Below are positions 52,629 to 62,872 of a stretch of DNA of 64,000 nt, piece after piece. The DNA is from Rhizobium sp. NXC14. Its GTDB lineage: Bacteria; Pseudomonadota; Alphaproteobacteria; Rhizobiales; Rhizobiaceae. The first letter of the stretch is position 1; the number at the start of each line of letters is the position of its first letter. The notes under the pieces are model-generated. The model had not been told where the DNA came from. It saw only the letters and a program-made list of their open reading frames with translations, and ran no database searches. Made by a program: the position numbers and the translations under genes. The DNA lies in contig NZ_CP021030.1 of NCBI RefSeq assembly GCF_002117485.1, forward strand, positions 1,553,001 to 1,617,000, written 5' to 3'.

Positions 52629-54020
52629 TCAGCTCACTCTGATATAGCTGGTCATTCCGGTCTTCTGATGTTCGATGATATGGCAATGCAGCACCCAGTC
52701 GCCGGGATTGTCGGCGACGAGGGCCAATTGCACCTTCTCATCAGGCTGGACGAGGTAGGTGTCGGACACCAGTGGCATCACCTCCCGCGTCGAGGAGGAG
52801 ATCACCGTGAAACTCATTCCGTGCAGGTGGATCGGATGCGCGTGCGGCGTGGTGTTCTCAAGGTTGAAGACATAGCTCCTGCCGAGCTTCAGTTCCGCCA
52901 GCGGCGCCGTCGGATCGGGCGTGTCCCCGGGCCAGGGCACCTTGTTGATCGCCCAGAAGCTGTAGCCGAGCGTGCCGCAGATGCTCTCCACGGCGGCATT
53001 TTCCGCAGTGGCGCTCAACACCAGCGGGATCTGTTCGGCAGCGGAAAGATCGGCCTTCGGGACAGGATTTCGGACAAGAGGCCCGAGATCGCCGATGTCG
53101 CGCTTCAGCGATGCTCCGACGGCACGCAGGCTGGCGATCGTCTTCGGTGCCGTGCCGCGAATGTCTTCCAGTGTCGCGACGGCGCCTTCGCCATCCGGCA
53201 TGCGGACGGCGAGATCGAGCCGCTGGCCCGGCCCGATCTGCAGGAGGTCCAGGGGGAAGCGTTTCGGCACCGGATTGCCGTCGATTGCGATGACGGTCGC
53301 ATCTGCGCTCGCCATCTTCAGCGAGAAGATGCGGGTCACGTCGGTGATGGCAATGCGCAGCCGCACCAACCCGCCGGCCGGCGCATCATATTGCGGCTCC
53401 TGGCGCCAGTTGGCCGTGCGCACCGTGCCGTAGGTGCCGCTCTTGGCAGCGTCGCGCGGCCGGAAGGGCGCGATGAACTGCCCGTCGCCTCCGAGACGCC
53501 AGTCGCGCAGATTGAGCAGCACTTCTGCATCGAATTCCGGATCGGCCGGATCCTCGACGACGAGCATGCCGGTCATGCCGTGTCCCATCTGCGTCAGCGT
53601 GTTGCAATGCGGATGATACCAGTAGGTACCGGCATCCGGCGGCGTGAAGGCATAATCGAAGCTATCGCCGGTATAGATATAGGGCTGCGTCACGAAGGGC
53701 ACGCCATCCATGCGGTTGTCGATGCGAAGCCCGTGCCAATGGATCGTCGTCGGCTCGTCGAGCCCGTTTTTCAGCCTTGCCGCGTAGGGCCGCCCCTTGG
53801 TCATCCGCAGAACCGGCGGCATGCCGTCATGGCCCCAGCTCATGATGTCCCTGGTCGGACCCGCCTCGGTCAGCATGGCCTCGGTTTTTACAGCCATCAG
53901 CAGCTGCGGTTCCAGCGCCGCCTCGGCAAGCCCGAATTTGCCCGCAACGGCGACGCCGGCGCCATAGGCGCCCGCGACGGCGGATGCCTTCAGAAGGTTG
54001 CGGCGGGTCAGCAGAGGCAT
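52629..54020 (-). CDS. Tat-exported multicopper oxidase (CueO/bilirubin-oxidase-like)
   Basis: A 463-residue periplasmic oxidase. The Tat signal RRNLLKASAVAGAYGAGVAV is followed by three cupredoxin domains. Copper ligands are visible in TIHWHGLRIDN, YWYHPHCNTLTQ, HAHPIHLHGMSF and WVLHCHIIEHQKTGM; the last supplies the type 1 Cys with a Met at the axial position. The methionine-rich insert typical of E. coli CueO is absent, so the substrate (Cu(I), phenolics or others) is open. There are no copper-resistance genes next to it. Confidence 0.92.
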   Translation of the reverse strand: MPLLTRRNLLKASAVAGAYGAGVAVAGKFGLAEAALEPQLLMAVKTEAMLTEAGPTRDIMSWGHDGMPPVLRMTKGRPYAARLKNGLDEPTTIHWHGLRIDNRMDGVPFVTQPYIYTGDSFDYAFTPPDAGTYWYHPHCNTLTQMGHGMTGMLVVEDPADPEFDAEVLLNLRDWRLGGDGQFIAPFRPRDAAKSGTYGTVRTANWRQEPQYDAPAGGLVRLRIAITDVTRIFSLKMASADATVIAIDGNPVPKRFPLDLLQIGPGQRLDLAVRMPDGEGAVATLEDIRGTAPKTIASLRAVGASLKRDIGDLGPLVRNPVPKADLSAAEQIPLVLSATAENAAVESICGTLGYSFWAINKVPWPGDTPDPTAPLAELKLGRSYVFNLENTTPHAHPIHLHGMSFTVISSSTREVMPLVSDTYLVQPDEKVQLALVADNPGDWVLHCHIIEHQKTGMTSYIRVS

Positions 54021-54275
54021 GCGGCGGCTCCAGGATCGGGATGCCGATCCTTTTAAAGTTGAGCCGCATCTTCATCAATACGGGAAACACGGCCAAACTG
54101 CCGCAGCCTGTGGGTCGCAGCCTCGCCATAAACGCATGCCAAACCCAGGGGCGGGGCGCGCCAAGCCTTGACAAATCGGAGCGTCCATGCGCTTTTCCGC
54201 CCGATTTTCTTGTCGGCGCGGGAGGGTCTTCGAACCCCTGCTGCCGTCTTCAGCCACATGCCAGGATTTGAGATT

Positions 54276-56066
54276 ATGCATCGCTACCGCAGCCACACAT
54301 GTGCCGCCCTCCGCAAGACGGATGTCGGCTCGACCGTCCGCATCGCCGGCTGGGTCCATCGCGTTCGCGACCATGGCGGCGTTCTCTTCATCGACCTTCG
54401 CGACCATTACGGCATCACCCAAGTGGTCGCCGACCCGGATAGCCCGGCCTTCAAGACAGCGGAAACGGTGCGTGGCGAATGGGTCATCCGCATCGACGGC
54501 CTCGTCAAGGCTCGTACCGAAGACACCGTCAACAAGAACATGGCGACCGGCGAGATCGAGCTCTACGCCCAGGAGATCGAAGTGCTCTCCGCCGCCAAGG
54601 AGTTGCCGCTACCAGTCTTCGGCGAACCTGATTATCCGGAAGACGTTCGCCTCAAGTATCGCTTCCTCGATCTTCGCCGCGAAACCCTGCACAAGAACAT
54701 CGTCAAGCGCACCCAGGTGATTTCGGCCATGCGCCGTGAAATGGGCAGCGCTGGCTTCACCGAATATACCACGCCGATCCTGACTGCCTCCTCGCCGGAA
54801 GGTGCGCGCGACTTCCTCGTGCCGAGCCGTATTCATCCCGGCACCTTCTACGCTCTGCCGCAGGCGCCGCAGCAGTACAAGCAGCTGCTGATGGTCGCAG
54901 GCTTCGACCGCTACTTCCAAATCGCGCCGTGCTTCCGCGACGAAGATCCGCGCGCCGATCGCCTGCCGGGCGAATTCTACCAGCTCGACCTCGAAATGAG
55001 CTTCGTCACCCAGGAAGACGTCTGGAACACGATGGGTCCGCTGATGACCAAGGTGTTCGAGGAGTTTGCCGAAGGCAAGCCGGTCACCAAGGAATGGCCG
55101 CGCATCCCCTATGACGAGGCGATCCGCAAATACGGTTCCGACAAGCCTGATCTGCGCAACCCGATCGTCATGGAAGCGGTGACCGAGCATTTCGCCGGCT
55201 CCGGCTTCAAGGTCTTCGCCGGCATGATCGCCTCCAACCCGAAGGTCCAGATCTGGGCGATCCCTGCCAAAACAGGCGGCTCGCGTGCTTTCTGCGACCG
55301 CATGAACGCCTGGGCGCAGAGCCAGGGCCAGCCGGGCCTCGGCTACATCTTCTGGCGCAAGGAAGGCGATAAGCTCGAAGGCGCCGGACCGCTTGCCAAG
55401 AACATCGGCGAGGAGCGCACCGATGCGATCCGCACTCAGCTCGGCCTCGATGACGGCGACGCCTGTTTCTTCGTCGCCGGAGAGCCGGAAAAATTCTATA
55501 AGTTTGCGGGCGAGGCCCGCACCAAGGCCGGCGAAGAACTCAACCTCGTCGACCGCGACCGGTTCGAGCTCTGCTGGATCGTCGACTTCCCCTTCTTCGA
55601 ATGGAGCGAGGAAGAAAAGAAGGTCGATTTCGCTCATAACCCGTTCTCGATGCCGCAGGGTGGCCTCGACGCGCTGCAGAACCAGGATCCTTTGACGATC
55701 AAGGCCTTCCAATATGACGCCGTCTGCAACGGTTTCGAGATCGCCTCGGGTTCGATCCGCAACCAGTCGCCGGAAACCATGGTTGCCGCCTTCGAGAAGG
55801 TCGGCCTCAGCCAGCAGGACGTCGAGGACCGTTTCGGCGGCCTCTACCGCGCCTTCCAGTATGGCGCACCTCCGCATGGCGGCGCCGCCTTCGGCATCGA
55901 CCGCATCATCATGCTGCTCGTCGGCGCGAAGAACCTGCGCGAAATCTCGCTCTTCCCGATGAATCAGCAGGCTCAGGACCTGCTGATGGGCGCCCCAAGC
56001 CCGGCGACGCCTACGCAGCTGCGAGAACTCGCGATCCGGCCGATCCCGCCGGTCAAGAAGGACTGA
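54276..56066 (+). CDS. aspS: Aspartyl-tRNA synthetase
   Basis: A class II synthetase of 596 residues, bacterial type. It has an N-terminal OB-fold anticodon domain ([18 protein letters not shown]), motif 2 [18 protein letters not shown], the GAD insertion domain, and motif 3 [20 protein letters not shown]. The ATG at 54276 gives the usual opening [13 protein letters not shown]; the open frame before it is spurious. TTGACA at 54168 is a possible -35 but lacks a convincing -10. A double terminator follows. Confidence 0.96.
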   Translation: MHRYRSHTCAALRKTDVGSTVRIAGWVHRVRDHGGVLFIDLRDHYGITQVVADPDSPAFKTAETVRGEWVIRIDGLVKARTEDTVNKNMATGEIELYAQEIEVLSAAKELPLPVFGEPDYPEDVRLKYRFLDLRRETLHKNIVKRTQVISAMRREMGSAGFTEYTTPILTASSPEGARDFLVPSRIHPGTFYALPQAPQQYKQLLMVAGFDRYFQIAPCFRDEDPRADRLPGEFYQLDLEMSFVTQEDVWNTMGPLMTKVFEEFAEGKPVTKEWPRIPYDEAIRKYGSDKPDLRNPIVMEAVTEHFAGSGFKVFAGMIASNPKVQIWAIPAKTGGSRAFCDRMNAWAQSQGQPGLGYIFWRKEGDKLEGAGPLAKNIGEERTDAIRTQLGLDDGDACFFVAGEPEKFYKFAGEARTKAGEELNLVDRDRFELCWIVDFPFFEWSEEEKKVDFAHNPFSMPQGGLDALQNQDPLTIKAFQYDAVCNGFEIASGSIRNQSPETMVAAFEKVGLSQQDVEDRFGGLYRAFQYGAPPHGGAAFGIDRIIMLLVGAKNLREISLFPMNQQAQDLLMGAPSPATPTQLRELAIRPIPPVKKD

Positions 56067-56091
56067 GTTCGGCTTATTGTCGAATGGAAAA

Positions 56092-56124
56092 GCCCGGCGG
56101 CCGCAGTCGCCGGGCCTTTTTTTT
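56092..56124 (+). terminator. Terminator of aspS
   Basis: GCCCGGCG (56092-56099) pairs with CGCCGGGC (56108-56115) around 8 bases, followed by a run of eight or nine T. Confidence 0.88.
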
Positions 56125-56146
56125 GCGCGGATCGTCTGATTTGAAA

Positions 56147-56187
56147 CAAGAAAGGGCCCGGCAGCGGAACTGCCGGGCCCTTTCTTG
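56147..56187. terminator. Perfect 18-bp stem-loop, bidirectional terminator
   Basis: CAAGAAAGGGCCCGGCAG (56147-56164) and its exact complement (56170-56187) enclose a 5-base loop. It lies between aspS and the convergent exported-protein gene, so that gene ends in its own hairpin just after 56200. Confidence 0.85.
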
Positions 56188-56199
56188 AGATTTGAGCGA

Positions 56200-57387
56200 T
56201 CAGTCGTTGGCCGAAACCTTGACGCCGAGCACCTGCGGCAGCGTGTTCGGAGCGCCCATGGCTGCGCCGACGATCGTCGGGAACGGCACCGGCTTTTCGG
56301 GAGCGGCCTTGACGGTCAGGCTCTTCGGGTCGTCGAGGAAGGTGTTGACGGCGGCCGTAACGGCGTTCTGCAGTTCCGGGATATTGAGCTGCGCCAGCAT
56401 GATCGGCGTCATCGCCTTCAGCGAATCCGCCATCTGCTTGCCGGACATGTTCTGCTGCGAACCGGCATAATCGAGCGCCCGCTTGGTGATCGAGGCATCT
56501 TCGAAGCGCACCTTTGCGCCCTCGAAGGACAATTGCTGCATCAGGCCGAGCATGGCGAGGCCGAGCGCCTGCTGCGACTGTTCCTTGTTCGGATTGGCTT
56601 CGGATTGCTTCATCGCATCCTGCATCGACTTCATGAAGGCCATCGTATAGCCCGAGATCTTGAAGCCAAGGTTCAGTTTGCCGATGTTGGTGAAGTCGAA
56701 GGCGAATTCCGAAATGTCGATCGTGCCGGGCGCAAGTTCCCAGGCGCCCTTCATGGTGATGTCGCCCTGGACGTGCTGCAGGGCGAGCTTCTCGATCGCG
56801 TCCTTGCTCTGTGCATCCTCGGCCTTGCTGAGATCGGCCTTCATGCTCTTAAAAGCGCCGTCGAAATCGAAGCCGGATTCGTCTTCGCGCAATGTCAGGT
56901 TCATGTTGCTTTCGAGCACGGAGAAGACTTCCGCGCCGTCCTTGATCACCTTCAGCGGGCCGGTATGGGCTGTTTCGTAGAGCATCATCGTATCGAGCGA
57001 GTCGCCTCCGGGCGTTGACGGGATCGAAATGCCGCCAAGCGTCAGCTGCTGCGCCGTCACAGTGACGCCATCTTCGGTCTTGTTGATGTCGGGGAAGGTC
57101 GCTTCTTCGATATAGTAACCACCGTCCTCGTCTTCCTCGACACCGGAAAGAGTGACTTCGCCGATAGGCAGGCTTTCGCCGCCGGTCGGTTTGAGGCTGA
57201 CGTTCTTCAAGGTCACCGTCGTGCCGTCGATATCGATGCCGTCAGCCGAAATCGTTCCGCCCTGCGCGGCATAGGCGGCATTGAGCTTCTTCAGCAGATC
57301 GGCGCCGTCGAGAGCGAAAGCCGAGCCTGCGAGCGAGAAAAAGGCTGCGCCCGACAGCATCAGCCGCGTTGTCCGGTAAAAGTTCAT
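56200..57387 (-). CDS. Exported protein of unknown function
   Basis: A 395-residue protein with an N-terminal signal peptide (LMLSGAAFFSLAGSAFA). The mature part is acidic and beta-rich with repeated motifs such as GIDIDGTTVTLKNVSLKP, TVTAQQLTLGGISIP and FEGAKVRFEDASITKRALD. This alternation resembles the AsmA/YdgA-type lipid-transport or envelope proteins only loosely. There are no cysteines in the mature part and no second membrane segment. I do not recognise the family. It is monocistronic, divergent from parC and followed by a strong hairpin. Confidence 0.72.
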   Translation of the reverse strand: MNFYRTTRLMLSGAAFFSLAGSAFALDGADLLKKLNAAYAAQGGTISADGIDIDGTTVTLKNVSLKPTGGESLPIGEVTLSGVEEDEDGGYYIEEATFPDINKTEDGVTVTAQQLTLGGISIPSTPGGDSLDTMMLYETAHTGPLKVIKDGAEVFSVLESNMNLTLREDESGFDFDGAFKSMKADLSKAEDAQSKDAIEKLALQHVQGDITMKGAWELAPGTIDISEFAFDFTNIGKLNLGFKISGYTMAFMKSMQDAMKQSEANPNKEQSQQALGLAMLGLMQQLSFEGAKVRFEDASITKRALDYAGSQQNMSGKQMADSLKAMTPIMLAQLNIPELQNAVTAAVNTFLDDPKSLTVKAAPEKPVPFPTIVGAAMGAPNTLPQVLGVKVSAND

Positions 57388-57517
57388 AGGGTGATTCCTC
57401 TGGTGGCGTGTGACGGTTGGAAATCTGCAGTTACGCTACTACGGATTGGGCCTGCTTTATATTGCGGCCCACTAATTTTTTGTTGAAGGGAAGGGCAAAC
57501 GAAATCCAAATTGCAGC

Positions 57518-57534
57518 GATGAGCTTGTCTCATC
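57518..57534. promoter_or_regulatory. Inverted repeat GATGAG-CTTGT-CTCATC upstream of parC
   Basis: A perfect 6-bp inverted repeat with 5-bp spacer, 87 bp before the parC start, in the 233-bp divergent gap. The rest of 57388-57620 shows no gene and no convincing promoter pair. Confidence 0.3.
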
Positions 57535-57620
57535 CTTTGATATCAGCCGGAAGACTTCATCCACAGCTGCAATGGCCTGGATTCCTTGCCCGCCAGCCTC
57601 TTCTGGGCTAGTCAGGACCT

Positions 57621-59876
57621 ATGGGACAAGAGATTTTGCCGCCTTCCGGCGGAGACGACGACAACATCCAACCGGTCGACCTGAAGGCGGCGCTTGAGCA
57701 GCGCTATCTCGCCTATGCGTTATCGACCATCATGCACCGCGCCCTGCCTGACGTGCGCGACGGGCTGAAGCCTGTCCATCGCCGCATCGTCTACGCGATG
57801 AACGAGATGGGGCTGAGGCCGACTTCAGCCTTCAGAAAATGCGCCAAGATCGTCGGCGAGGTGATGGGTAACTACCATCCGCACGGCGACCAGTCGATCT
57901 ACGACGCGCTGGCTCGTCTCGCGCAGGATTTCTCGCAGCGTTATACGCTGGTGAACGGCCAGGGCAATTTCGGCAATATCGACGGCGACAGCCCCGCCGC
58001 CATGCGTTACACCGAATCGAAGATGACGGCGGTCTCCGAACTGCTGCTCGAAGGGATCGATCAGGATGCGGTCGATTTCCGCGACACCTACGACGAATCG
58101 AATTCCGAGCCGGTCGTGCTTCCCGGCGCCTTCCCGAACCTGCTCGCCAATGGCTCCTCCGGCATCGCCGTCGGCATGGCGACCTCGATCCCATCTCACA
58201 ATGCCCATGAGCTATGCGATGCCGCCCTGCATCTGATCAAGTATCCCGATGCGACGGTTGAAAAGCTCGTCGAGTTCATTCCCGGCCCGGATTTCCCCAC
58301 CGGCGGCATCATCATCGACAGCCGCGACAGCATCATCGAGAGCTACCGCACCGGCCGCGGCGGTTTCCGCGTGCGGGCGAAATGGCAGACGGAGGATCTG
58401 GGGCGCGGCGGCTATCAGATCGTCGTCACCGAAATTCCCTTTCAGGTGCAGAAATCGCGGCTGATCGAGAAGATCGCCGAGTTGCTGATTGCCCGCAAGC
58501 TGCCGCTGCTGGAAGACATCCGCGATGAATCGGCCGAGGACATCCGCATCGTCCTGGTGCCGAAGTCCCGGAGCGTCGATCCGACGATCCTGATGGAGTC
58601 GATGTTCAAGCTGACGGAGCTCGAAAGCCGCTTCCCGCTCAACATGAACGTCCTGTCCATGGGGCGCATCCCCAAGGTCATGGCGCTGAACGAAGTGCTG
58701 AAGGAGTGGCTGGACCACCGTCGCGAGGTCCTGCAGCGCCGGTCGCGCTTCCGTCTGGCCGCGATCGACAAGCGTCTCGAAATCCTCGGCGGCCTTCTGA
58801 TCGCCTACCTCAATATCGACGAGGTGATCCGGATCATCCGCGAGGAAGACGAGCCGAAGCCGGTCATGATGGCGCGATGGGACCTGACGGACAATCAGGT
58901 CGAAGCGATCCTCAACATGCGGTTGCGCGCCCTGCGCAAGCTGGAAGAATTCGAGATCCGCAAGGAGTTCGACGAACTCACCAAGGAAAAGAGCGAGATT
59001 GAGGCATTGCTTGCCTCCGACGACAAGCAGTGGCAGACGGTCGCCTGGGAAATCGGCGAAGTGAAGAAGAAATTCGCCAAGGCGACCGAGGTCGGCCGTC
59101 GACGCACCCAGTTCGCCGATGCGCCCGAAGCCGACGAGGAAGCGATCCAGCAGGCGATGATCGAGAAGGAACCGATCACCGTCGTCATTTCCGAAAAGGG
59201 CTGGATCCGCGCCCTGAAGGGCCACATCGCCGACACGGCGACGCTGACATTCAAGGAGGGCGACGGCTTGAAAGTGGCCTTCCCGGCGCAGACGACGGAC
59301 AAGATCCTGATCGTCACGACAGGCGGCAAGGCCTTCACGCTCGGTGGCGACAAGCTGCCGGGCGGTCGCGGCCACGGCGAACCTTTGCGTATCATGGTCG
59401 ACATGGATAACGACCAGGCTGTGCTGACCGCCTTCGTCCACGATCCCTCGCGCAAGCAGCTGATCGTCTCGACGGCTGGGAACGGCTTCGTCGTGCCAGA
59501 GGCGGAGCTGGTCGCCAATACGCGCAAAGGCAAGCAGATCATGAATGTCGCGCTGCCGGAGGAAACGCAGCTGCTGGTGCCCGTCAGCGGCGATCACGTC
59601 GCCGTCGTCGGCGAGAACCGCAAGCTGCTGGTTTTCCCGCTCGCGCAGGTGCCGGAAATGTCGCGTGGCAAGGGCGTGCGCCTGCAGCGCTACAAGGACG
59701 GCGGCATTTCCGACGTCCGATGCTTCGCGATATCAGACGGCCTCGTCTGGGAAGACAGCGCCGGCCGCACCTTCACGAAGAACAAGGACGAACTCGCCGA
59801 ATGGCTGGGCGATCGCGCCAGCGCCGGACGGACCGTACCGAAGGGCTTCCCGCGCAGCGGCAAATTCGCTGGCTGA
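57621..59876 (+). CDS. parC: DNA topoisomerase IV subunit A
   Basis: ParC forms the DNA-cleaving half of topoisomerase IV, which decatenates daughter chromosomes. The 751-residue protein has [18 protein letters not shown], the quinolone-resistance region [19 protein letters not shown] and the active-site tyrosine in [12 protein letters not shown]. The C-terminal beta-pinwheel blades ([31 protein letters not shown]) are short, as in ParC rather than GyrA. The GyrA box is not seen. The partner parE is not in the window. Confidence 0.95.
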   Translation: MGQEILPPSGGDDDNIQPVDLKAALEQRYLAYALSTIMHRALPDVRDGLKPVHRRIVYAMNEMGLRPTSAFRKCAKIVGEVMGNYHPHGDQSIYDALARLAQDFSQRYTLVNGQGNFGNIDGDSPAAMRYTESKMTAVSELLLEGIDQDAVDFRDTYDESNSEPVVLPGAFPNLLANGSSGIAVGMATSIPSHNAHELCDAALHLIKYPDATVEKLVEFIPGPDFPTGGIIIDSRDSIIESYRTGRGGFRVRAKWQTEDLGRGGYQIVVTEIPFQVQKSRLIEKIAELLIARKLPLLEDIRDESAEDIRIVLVPKSRSVDPTILMESMFKLTELESRFPLNMNVLSMGRIPKVMALNEVLKEWLDHRREVLQRRSRFRLAAIDKRLEILGGLLIAYLNIDEVIRIIREEDEPKPVMMARWDLTDNQVEAILNMRLRALRKLEEFEIRKEFDELTKEKSEIEALLASDDKQWQTVAWEIGEVKKKFAKATEVGRRRTQFADAPEADEEAIQQAMIEKEPITVVISEKGWIRALKGHIADTATLTFKEGDGLKVAFPAQTTDKILIVTTGGKAFTLGGDKLPGGRGHGEPLRIMVDMDNDQAVLTAFVHDPSRKQLIVSTAGNGFVVPEAELVANTRKGKQIMNVALPEETQLLVPVSGDHVAVVGENRKLLVFPLAQVPEMSRGKGVRLQRYKDGGISDVRCFAISDGLVWEDSAGRTFTKNKDELAEWLGDRASAGRTVPKGFPRSGKFAG

Positions 59877-60097
59877 GGCTTTACAGCGCCGCGCGCCTGT
59901 TCATGCGCGCAAAGGACGCCGTAGGCCTTGATTTTTTGCCGAACTAAATTCCGCTCTTGGCTCTTGGCGGGCGCGGGAACTTCTCTATTTCATTGCTGTT
60001 ATCAAAAAGAGGAGAAGGCCGGTTGCGTGGGCGGACGGAACGGCTGTGGTTCGTTGCGCTTCGAGAAGGCGCGCGTGCCCCTACCGGAGGAAAATCG

Positions 60098-60556
60098 ATG
60101 CCCGCCAGCACCATCAAATTGCATGTCAGCCACACCTACAGGGCCCCGCCCGCTGTCGTCTACGACGCCTGGCTGAACCCCGAAATTGCCCGCCGCTTCC
60201 TGTTTGCGACTGATGATGGTCACGTCATCCGTGCCGACATCGACCCGCGCGTCGGCGGCCGTTTCTTCGTCGTCGACCGCCGCCCGACCGGCGACGCTTT
60301 TCATCAGGGCGTCTTCCTGGAATTGAAGCGCCCGCAACGCATGGTCTTCAGTTTTTCCGTCGAGGAGCATGACCACAATTGCGATCGCGTCGAAATCGAC
60401 ATCGAGCCTCTTGGTGGCGGAAGCCGCCTGACATTGACCCACGAAATGTGCGCCGAATGGGCCGCGCACGAGGAGAAAACACGGCAGGGCTGGGCGCATG
60501 TCGTCGAAGCGCTCGGCAGGGAACTGGAACAGCAACAGTTGAAGGCTACCGGTTGA
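60098..60556 (+). CDS. SRPBCC-domain protein (AHSA1-like)
   Basis: A 152-residue START/SRPBCC fold protein of the AHSA1 group. The typical elements are VSHTYRAPPAVVYDAWLNPE, DIDPRVGGRFFVVDRR and LTLTHEMCAEWAAHEEKT, ending in the helix GWAHVVEALGRELEQQ. GGAGG lies seven bases before the ATG, so the long upstream frame (from 59957) is not used. Such proteins bind hydrophobic ligands or act with ArsR regulators, but no regulator is adjacent. Its last 11 bp overlap the convergent toxin pseudogene. Confidence 0.85.
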   Translation: MPASTIKLHVSHTYRAPPAVVYDAWLNPEIARRFLFATDDGHVIRADIDPRVGGRFFVVDRRPTGDAFHQGVFLELKRPQRMVFSFSVEEHDHNCDRVEIDIEPLGGGSRLTLTHEMCAEWAAHEEKTRQGWAHVVEALGRELEQQQLKATG

Positions 60557-60933
60557 GCGGCACGCTGAAGTCCCGAAGGAAGCGTGTCGCGCCTTCCTCG
60601 TCAATCTCGCCGGCGGCAATGGCAAGGACGAAAGCGTAGAGATTGGCGTCGGTGGTCTCGATCTCGTAGCCGTTTTCGAGAAGGAATACACCGGCGGACG
60701 ATCGCGATGCGTTTGTTGCCGTCGACGAATGCATAGTTGCGGGCAAGGCCGAAAAGATACGCTGTGGCGAGTTCGATGACATCGTCGCAACCGTAATTGG
60801 CCTTATGCATCGGTCGGCCGAGGGCGGATTCCAAAGCGCCTTCGTCACGCAACCCGGCAAGCCCGCCGAAGCGCTCGATCTGCATTGTCTGCAGAGTCTC
60901 CACCAATGGCCTTGTCAGGAATTTGAAGGCCAT
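60546..60933 (-). pseudogene. Doc/Fic-family toxin gene, frameshifted
   Basis: The toxin is split across two frames. The first frame (from 60933) gives MAFKFLTRPLVETLQTMQIE and the Fic-like motif YAFVDGNKRIAIV. The second gives AGVFLLENGYEIETTDANLY and ends in DFSVPLNR. Joining them at about 60697 restores a normal Doc-length protein; loss of a GC dinucleotide from GTCGCCGCCGG would explain it, as would a sequencing error. The usual Fic-motif histidine is also a tyrosine (TAT for CAT). The start overlaps the antitoxin stop (TAATG). Decay is well supported, though confirmation of the frameshift would need other reads. Confidence 0.78.
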
Positions 60934-61154
60934 TATTCGGCCAGCTTCTTCAAAGCAACCTTATACTTGTTCATGAAATGTCGTCCCACCTCGAGCTGAC
61001 GAGACAAATCTTCCTCAGCCGGCCTCAAATTGATGCCGCCATTTTCCATTTGGAGTTCCAGCGAGTCGCCTGTTTTTAAACCGAGGCGATCGAGGATCTC
61101 TTTGGGAATGATGACACCCTCGGAATTTCCGATCTCACGGATCGTGACGTTCAT
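60933..61154 (-). CDS. AbrB/MazE-type antitoxin of the Doc toxin
   Basis: A 73-residue protein with a SpoVT-AbrB swapped-hairpin DNA-binding domain: VTIREIGNSEGVIIPKEILD followed by RLGLKTGDSLELQMENGGIN. The C-terminal charged tail (SRQLEVGRHFMNKYKVALKK) would be the toxin-neutralising segment. The ATG at 61154 has AGAGGA upstream, and the frame extension to 61187 lacks one. It lies immediately upstream of the toxin gene with overlapping codons. AbrB-type partners for Doc are less familiar than Phd. It appears intact even though the toxin is broken. Confidence 0.85.
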   Translation of the reverse strand: MNVTIREIGNSEGVIIPKEILDRLGLKTGDSLELQMENGGINLRPAEEDLSRQLEVGRHFMNKYKVALKKLAE

Positions 61155-61171
61155 CGCTCTGTCCTCTGTTT

Positions 61172-61206
61172 TAACGCCGTTATACACGGTGCCGAGCGGG
61201 CGACAA
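61172..61206 (-). promoter_or_regulatory. Promoter and operator of the toxin-antitoxin pair
   Basis: On the minus strand TTGTCG (61206-61201), 16 bp, TATAAC (61184-61179). A perfect palindrome TAACG-C-CGTTA (61172-61182) covers the end of the -10 and the start site, 18 bp upstream of the antitoxin ATG. This is the layout expected for antitoxin autorepression. Confidence 0.55.
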
Positions 61207-61213
61207 CGTCACA

Positions 61214-62095
61214 TCACGAGACTTGCCTGACGCTCTTCCGCCGCGCCATCCAGAGGGAATGCGCGGCGATTGTCGCCATCAGGACGCCGCCGCCGACGAG
61301 CGTCGTCGTTACGGGCGTTTCGGCAAAGATCAGCCAGACCCAGATCGGGGCAAGCACCGTTTCCAGTAGATAGAACATGCCGACTTCAGGTGCGGAGAGG
61401 TAGCGCAGCCCGGTTGCAAGACACCAGAAGGCGACCGGCATCATGACGGCGCCGTTGAGGAGGATCCAGCCGGGATGGGCGATTGCAAACGCTGAGGGCA
61501 GAGCTTGCGCGAGGCCGAGCGCGGCCGGCAGGATGGCGGCAAGCAGCGGCACGAAGCCCATTTGCCGGCGCGAGGCACGCCCGAGTGTAATGGCTGCGGC
61601 AAGAATGAGCGCGCTGAGAAGCGCCATGGCGTCGCCAAAGATATGGCCGCTGGCAAGTCCTTCGCTTACAATCAGTCCGACGCCCGATATCATGAACAGC
61701 ATGGCGATCAGCGTCGCGGCCGGGGGCTTCTCCTTGAGGAAAATCCAGGAAAGCAGCGCCCCGAACATCGGATTGAAGGCGACGATGAAGACGACATTGG
61801 CCGTGGCCGTATTGAAGACGGCCAGCACGAAAGTTAGGGAAGAGAGACCGTAGAGCAGACCGGCGATAAGACCAGGTCGCCCCGGAACGAGGACCGGCCA
61901 CTTGCCCGAAACAAGGCGCATTGCTCCTAATATCACGAGCGTGGCGACAACCGTTGCTGCGCTCCGCATTCCGAGAACCCACCAGATGTCACCGTCGCCA
62001 AGGCGGACGAGCGGGATATCCATGGAAAGTGCCAGCCCGCCGATCGCCGTCAGCAGCAGGCCTTTCCGATGATCGGAAAGAGCGGTGGGGAACAT
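61214..62095 (-). CDS. EamA-family (DMT) transporter
   Basis: A 293-residue inner-membrane protein with ten predicted helices in two EamA repeats, the first including GLLLTAIGGLALSMDIPLVR and the second beginning near GDAMALLSALILAAAITLGR. The LKEKPPA segment after the first repeat (FNPMFGALLSWIFLKEKPP) is typical of drug/metabolite exporters. The cargo is unknown. It ends against the antitoxin promoter and starts one base from the bpt stop, so it may be co-transcribed with bpt. Confidence 0.88.
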   Translation of the reverse strand: MFPTALSDHRKGLLLTAIGGLALSMDIPLVRLGDGDIWWVLGMRSAATVVATLVILGAMRLVSGKWPVLVPGRPGLIAGLLYGLSSLTFVLAVFNTATANVVFIVAFNPMFGALLSWIFLKEKPPAATLIAMLFMISGVGLIVSEGLASGHIFGDAMALLSALILAAAITLGRASRRQMGFVPLLAAILPAALGLAQALPSAFAIAHPGWILLNGAVMMPVAFWCLATGLRYLSAPEVGMFYLLETVLAPIWVWLIFAETPVTTTLVGGGVLMATIAAHSLWMARRKSVRQVS

Positions 62096-62872
62096 TCAGT
62101 CGCGCGTGCTTTCGGGCATGGAGGAGGGGTCGAAACGTTCCCAGCCGCGCGGGGTCAGATGCTCCTGCGGCTGGAAACGGGTCTTATAGTCCATTTTTCG
62201 TGACCCCTGAACCCAATAGCCGAGGTAGACATGCGGCAGACCGAGCGCTTTCGTGCGCCTGACATGGTCGAGAATCATGAACGTGCCGAGCGAACGCCGC
62301 TCGAGCGCCGGATTGAAATAGGAATAGACCATCGACAGCCCGTCGCTCATCGTGTCGGTCAGTGCGGCGGCAAGCAGTTCGCCCTTCGGCCGCTCCTCCA
62401 GCCCGGAGCCTTCCTCGCGCCGGCGGTATTCGATGATTCGCGTGTTCACATGCGTGTCCTCCACCATGATCGCATAATCGAGCACGGTCATATCGGACAT
62501 GCCGCCTTGCTGGTGGCGGAAATCGAGATAGCGCCGGAAGAGTGAATATTGCTCGCTGGAAGGCTGGGCTGCGAATTCGGTGGCGATGACATCGGAATTG
62601 GCGGCAAGCACCCGTTTCATCGATTTCGTCGGTTCGAATTCCTGGGCGAGAATCCGCACGGAAACGCAGGCGCGACAGGATTCGCAGGCCGGTCGGTAAG
62701 CGATGTTCTGCGAGCGGCGGAACCCGCCCTGGGTGAGGATGTCGTTCATCTCGGCGGCCCGCGGGCCGACCAGATGGGTGAAGACCTTGCGCTCCATCTC
62801 ATGCGGCAGATACGGACACGCAGCCGGAGCCGTCAGATAAAACTGCGGGGATGGCGTCGTCTGCGTATTCAT
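62096..62872 (-). CDS. bpt: Aspartate/glutamate leucyl-tRNA-protein transferase
   Basis: Bpt attaches leucine to proteins with N-terminal Asp or Glu, marking them for ClpAP through the N-degron pathway. The 258-residue protein has the conserved cysteine segment [16 protein letters not shown], and the GNAT-like core with [20 protein letters not shown] and [17 protein letters not shown]. The ATG at 62872 yields the usual opening [21 protein letters not shown] start at 62920 is possible but atypical. Confidence 0.92.
   Translation of the reverse strand: MNTQTTPSPQFYLTAPAACPYLPHEMERKVFTHLVGPRAAEMNDILTQGGFRRSQNIAYRPACESCRACVSVRILAQEFEPTKSMKRVLAANSDVIATEFAAQPSSEQYSLFRRYLDFRHQQGGMSDMTVLDYAIMVEDTHVNTRIIEYRRREEGSGLEERPKGELLAAALTDTMSDGLSMVYSYFNPALERRSLGTFMILDHVRRTKALGLPHVYLGYWVQGSRKMDYKTRFQPQEHLTPRGWERFDPSSMPESTRD

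Noticed and set aside
57417..57611. Small open frame of 64 codons between the unknown exported protein and parC
   Set aside because: No ribosome site and no family; the region contains an inverted repeat and is better read as intergenic.
59877..60060. Terminator after parC from GCGCGC repeats and a T-run
   Set aside because: The GCGCGC arms and the T-run at about 59932 are too far apart for an intrinsic terminator.
59957..60097. Upstream extension of the SRPBCC frame
   Set aside because: The GGAGG site precedes only the ATG at 60098, and the extension has no homology to the family.
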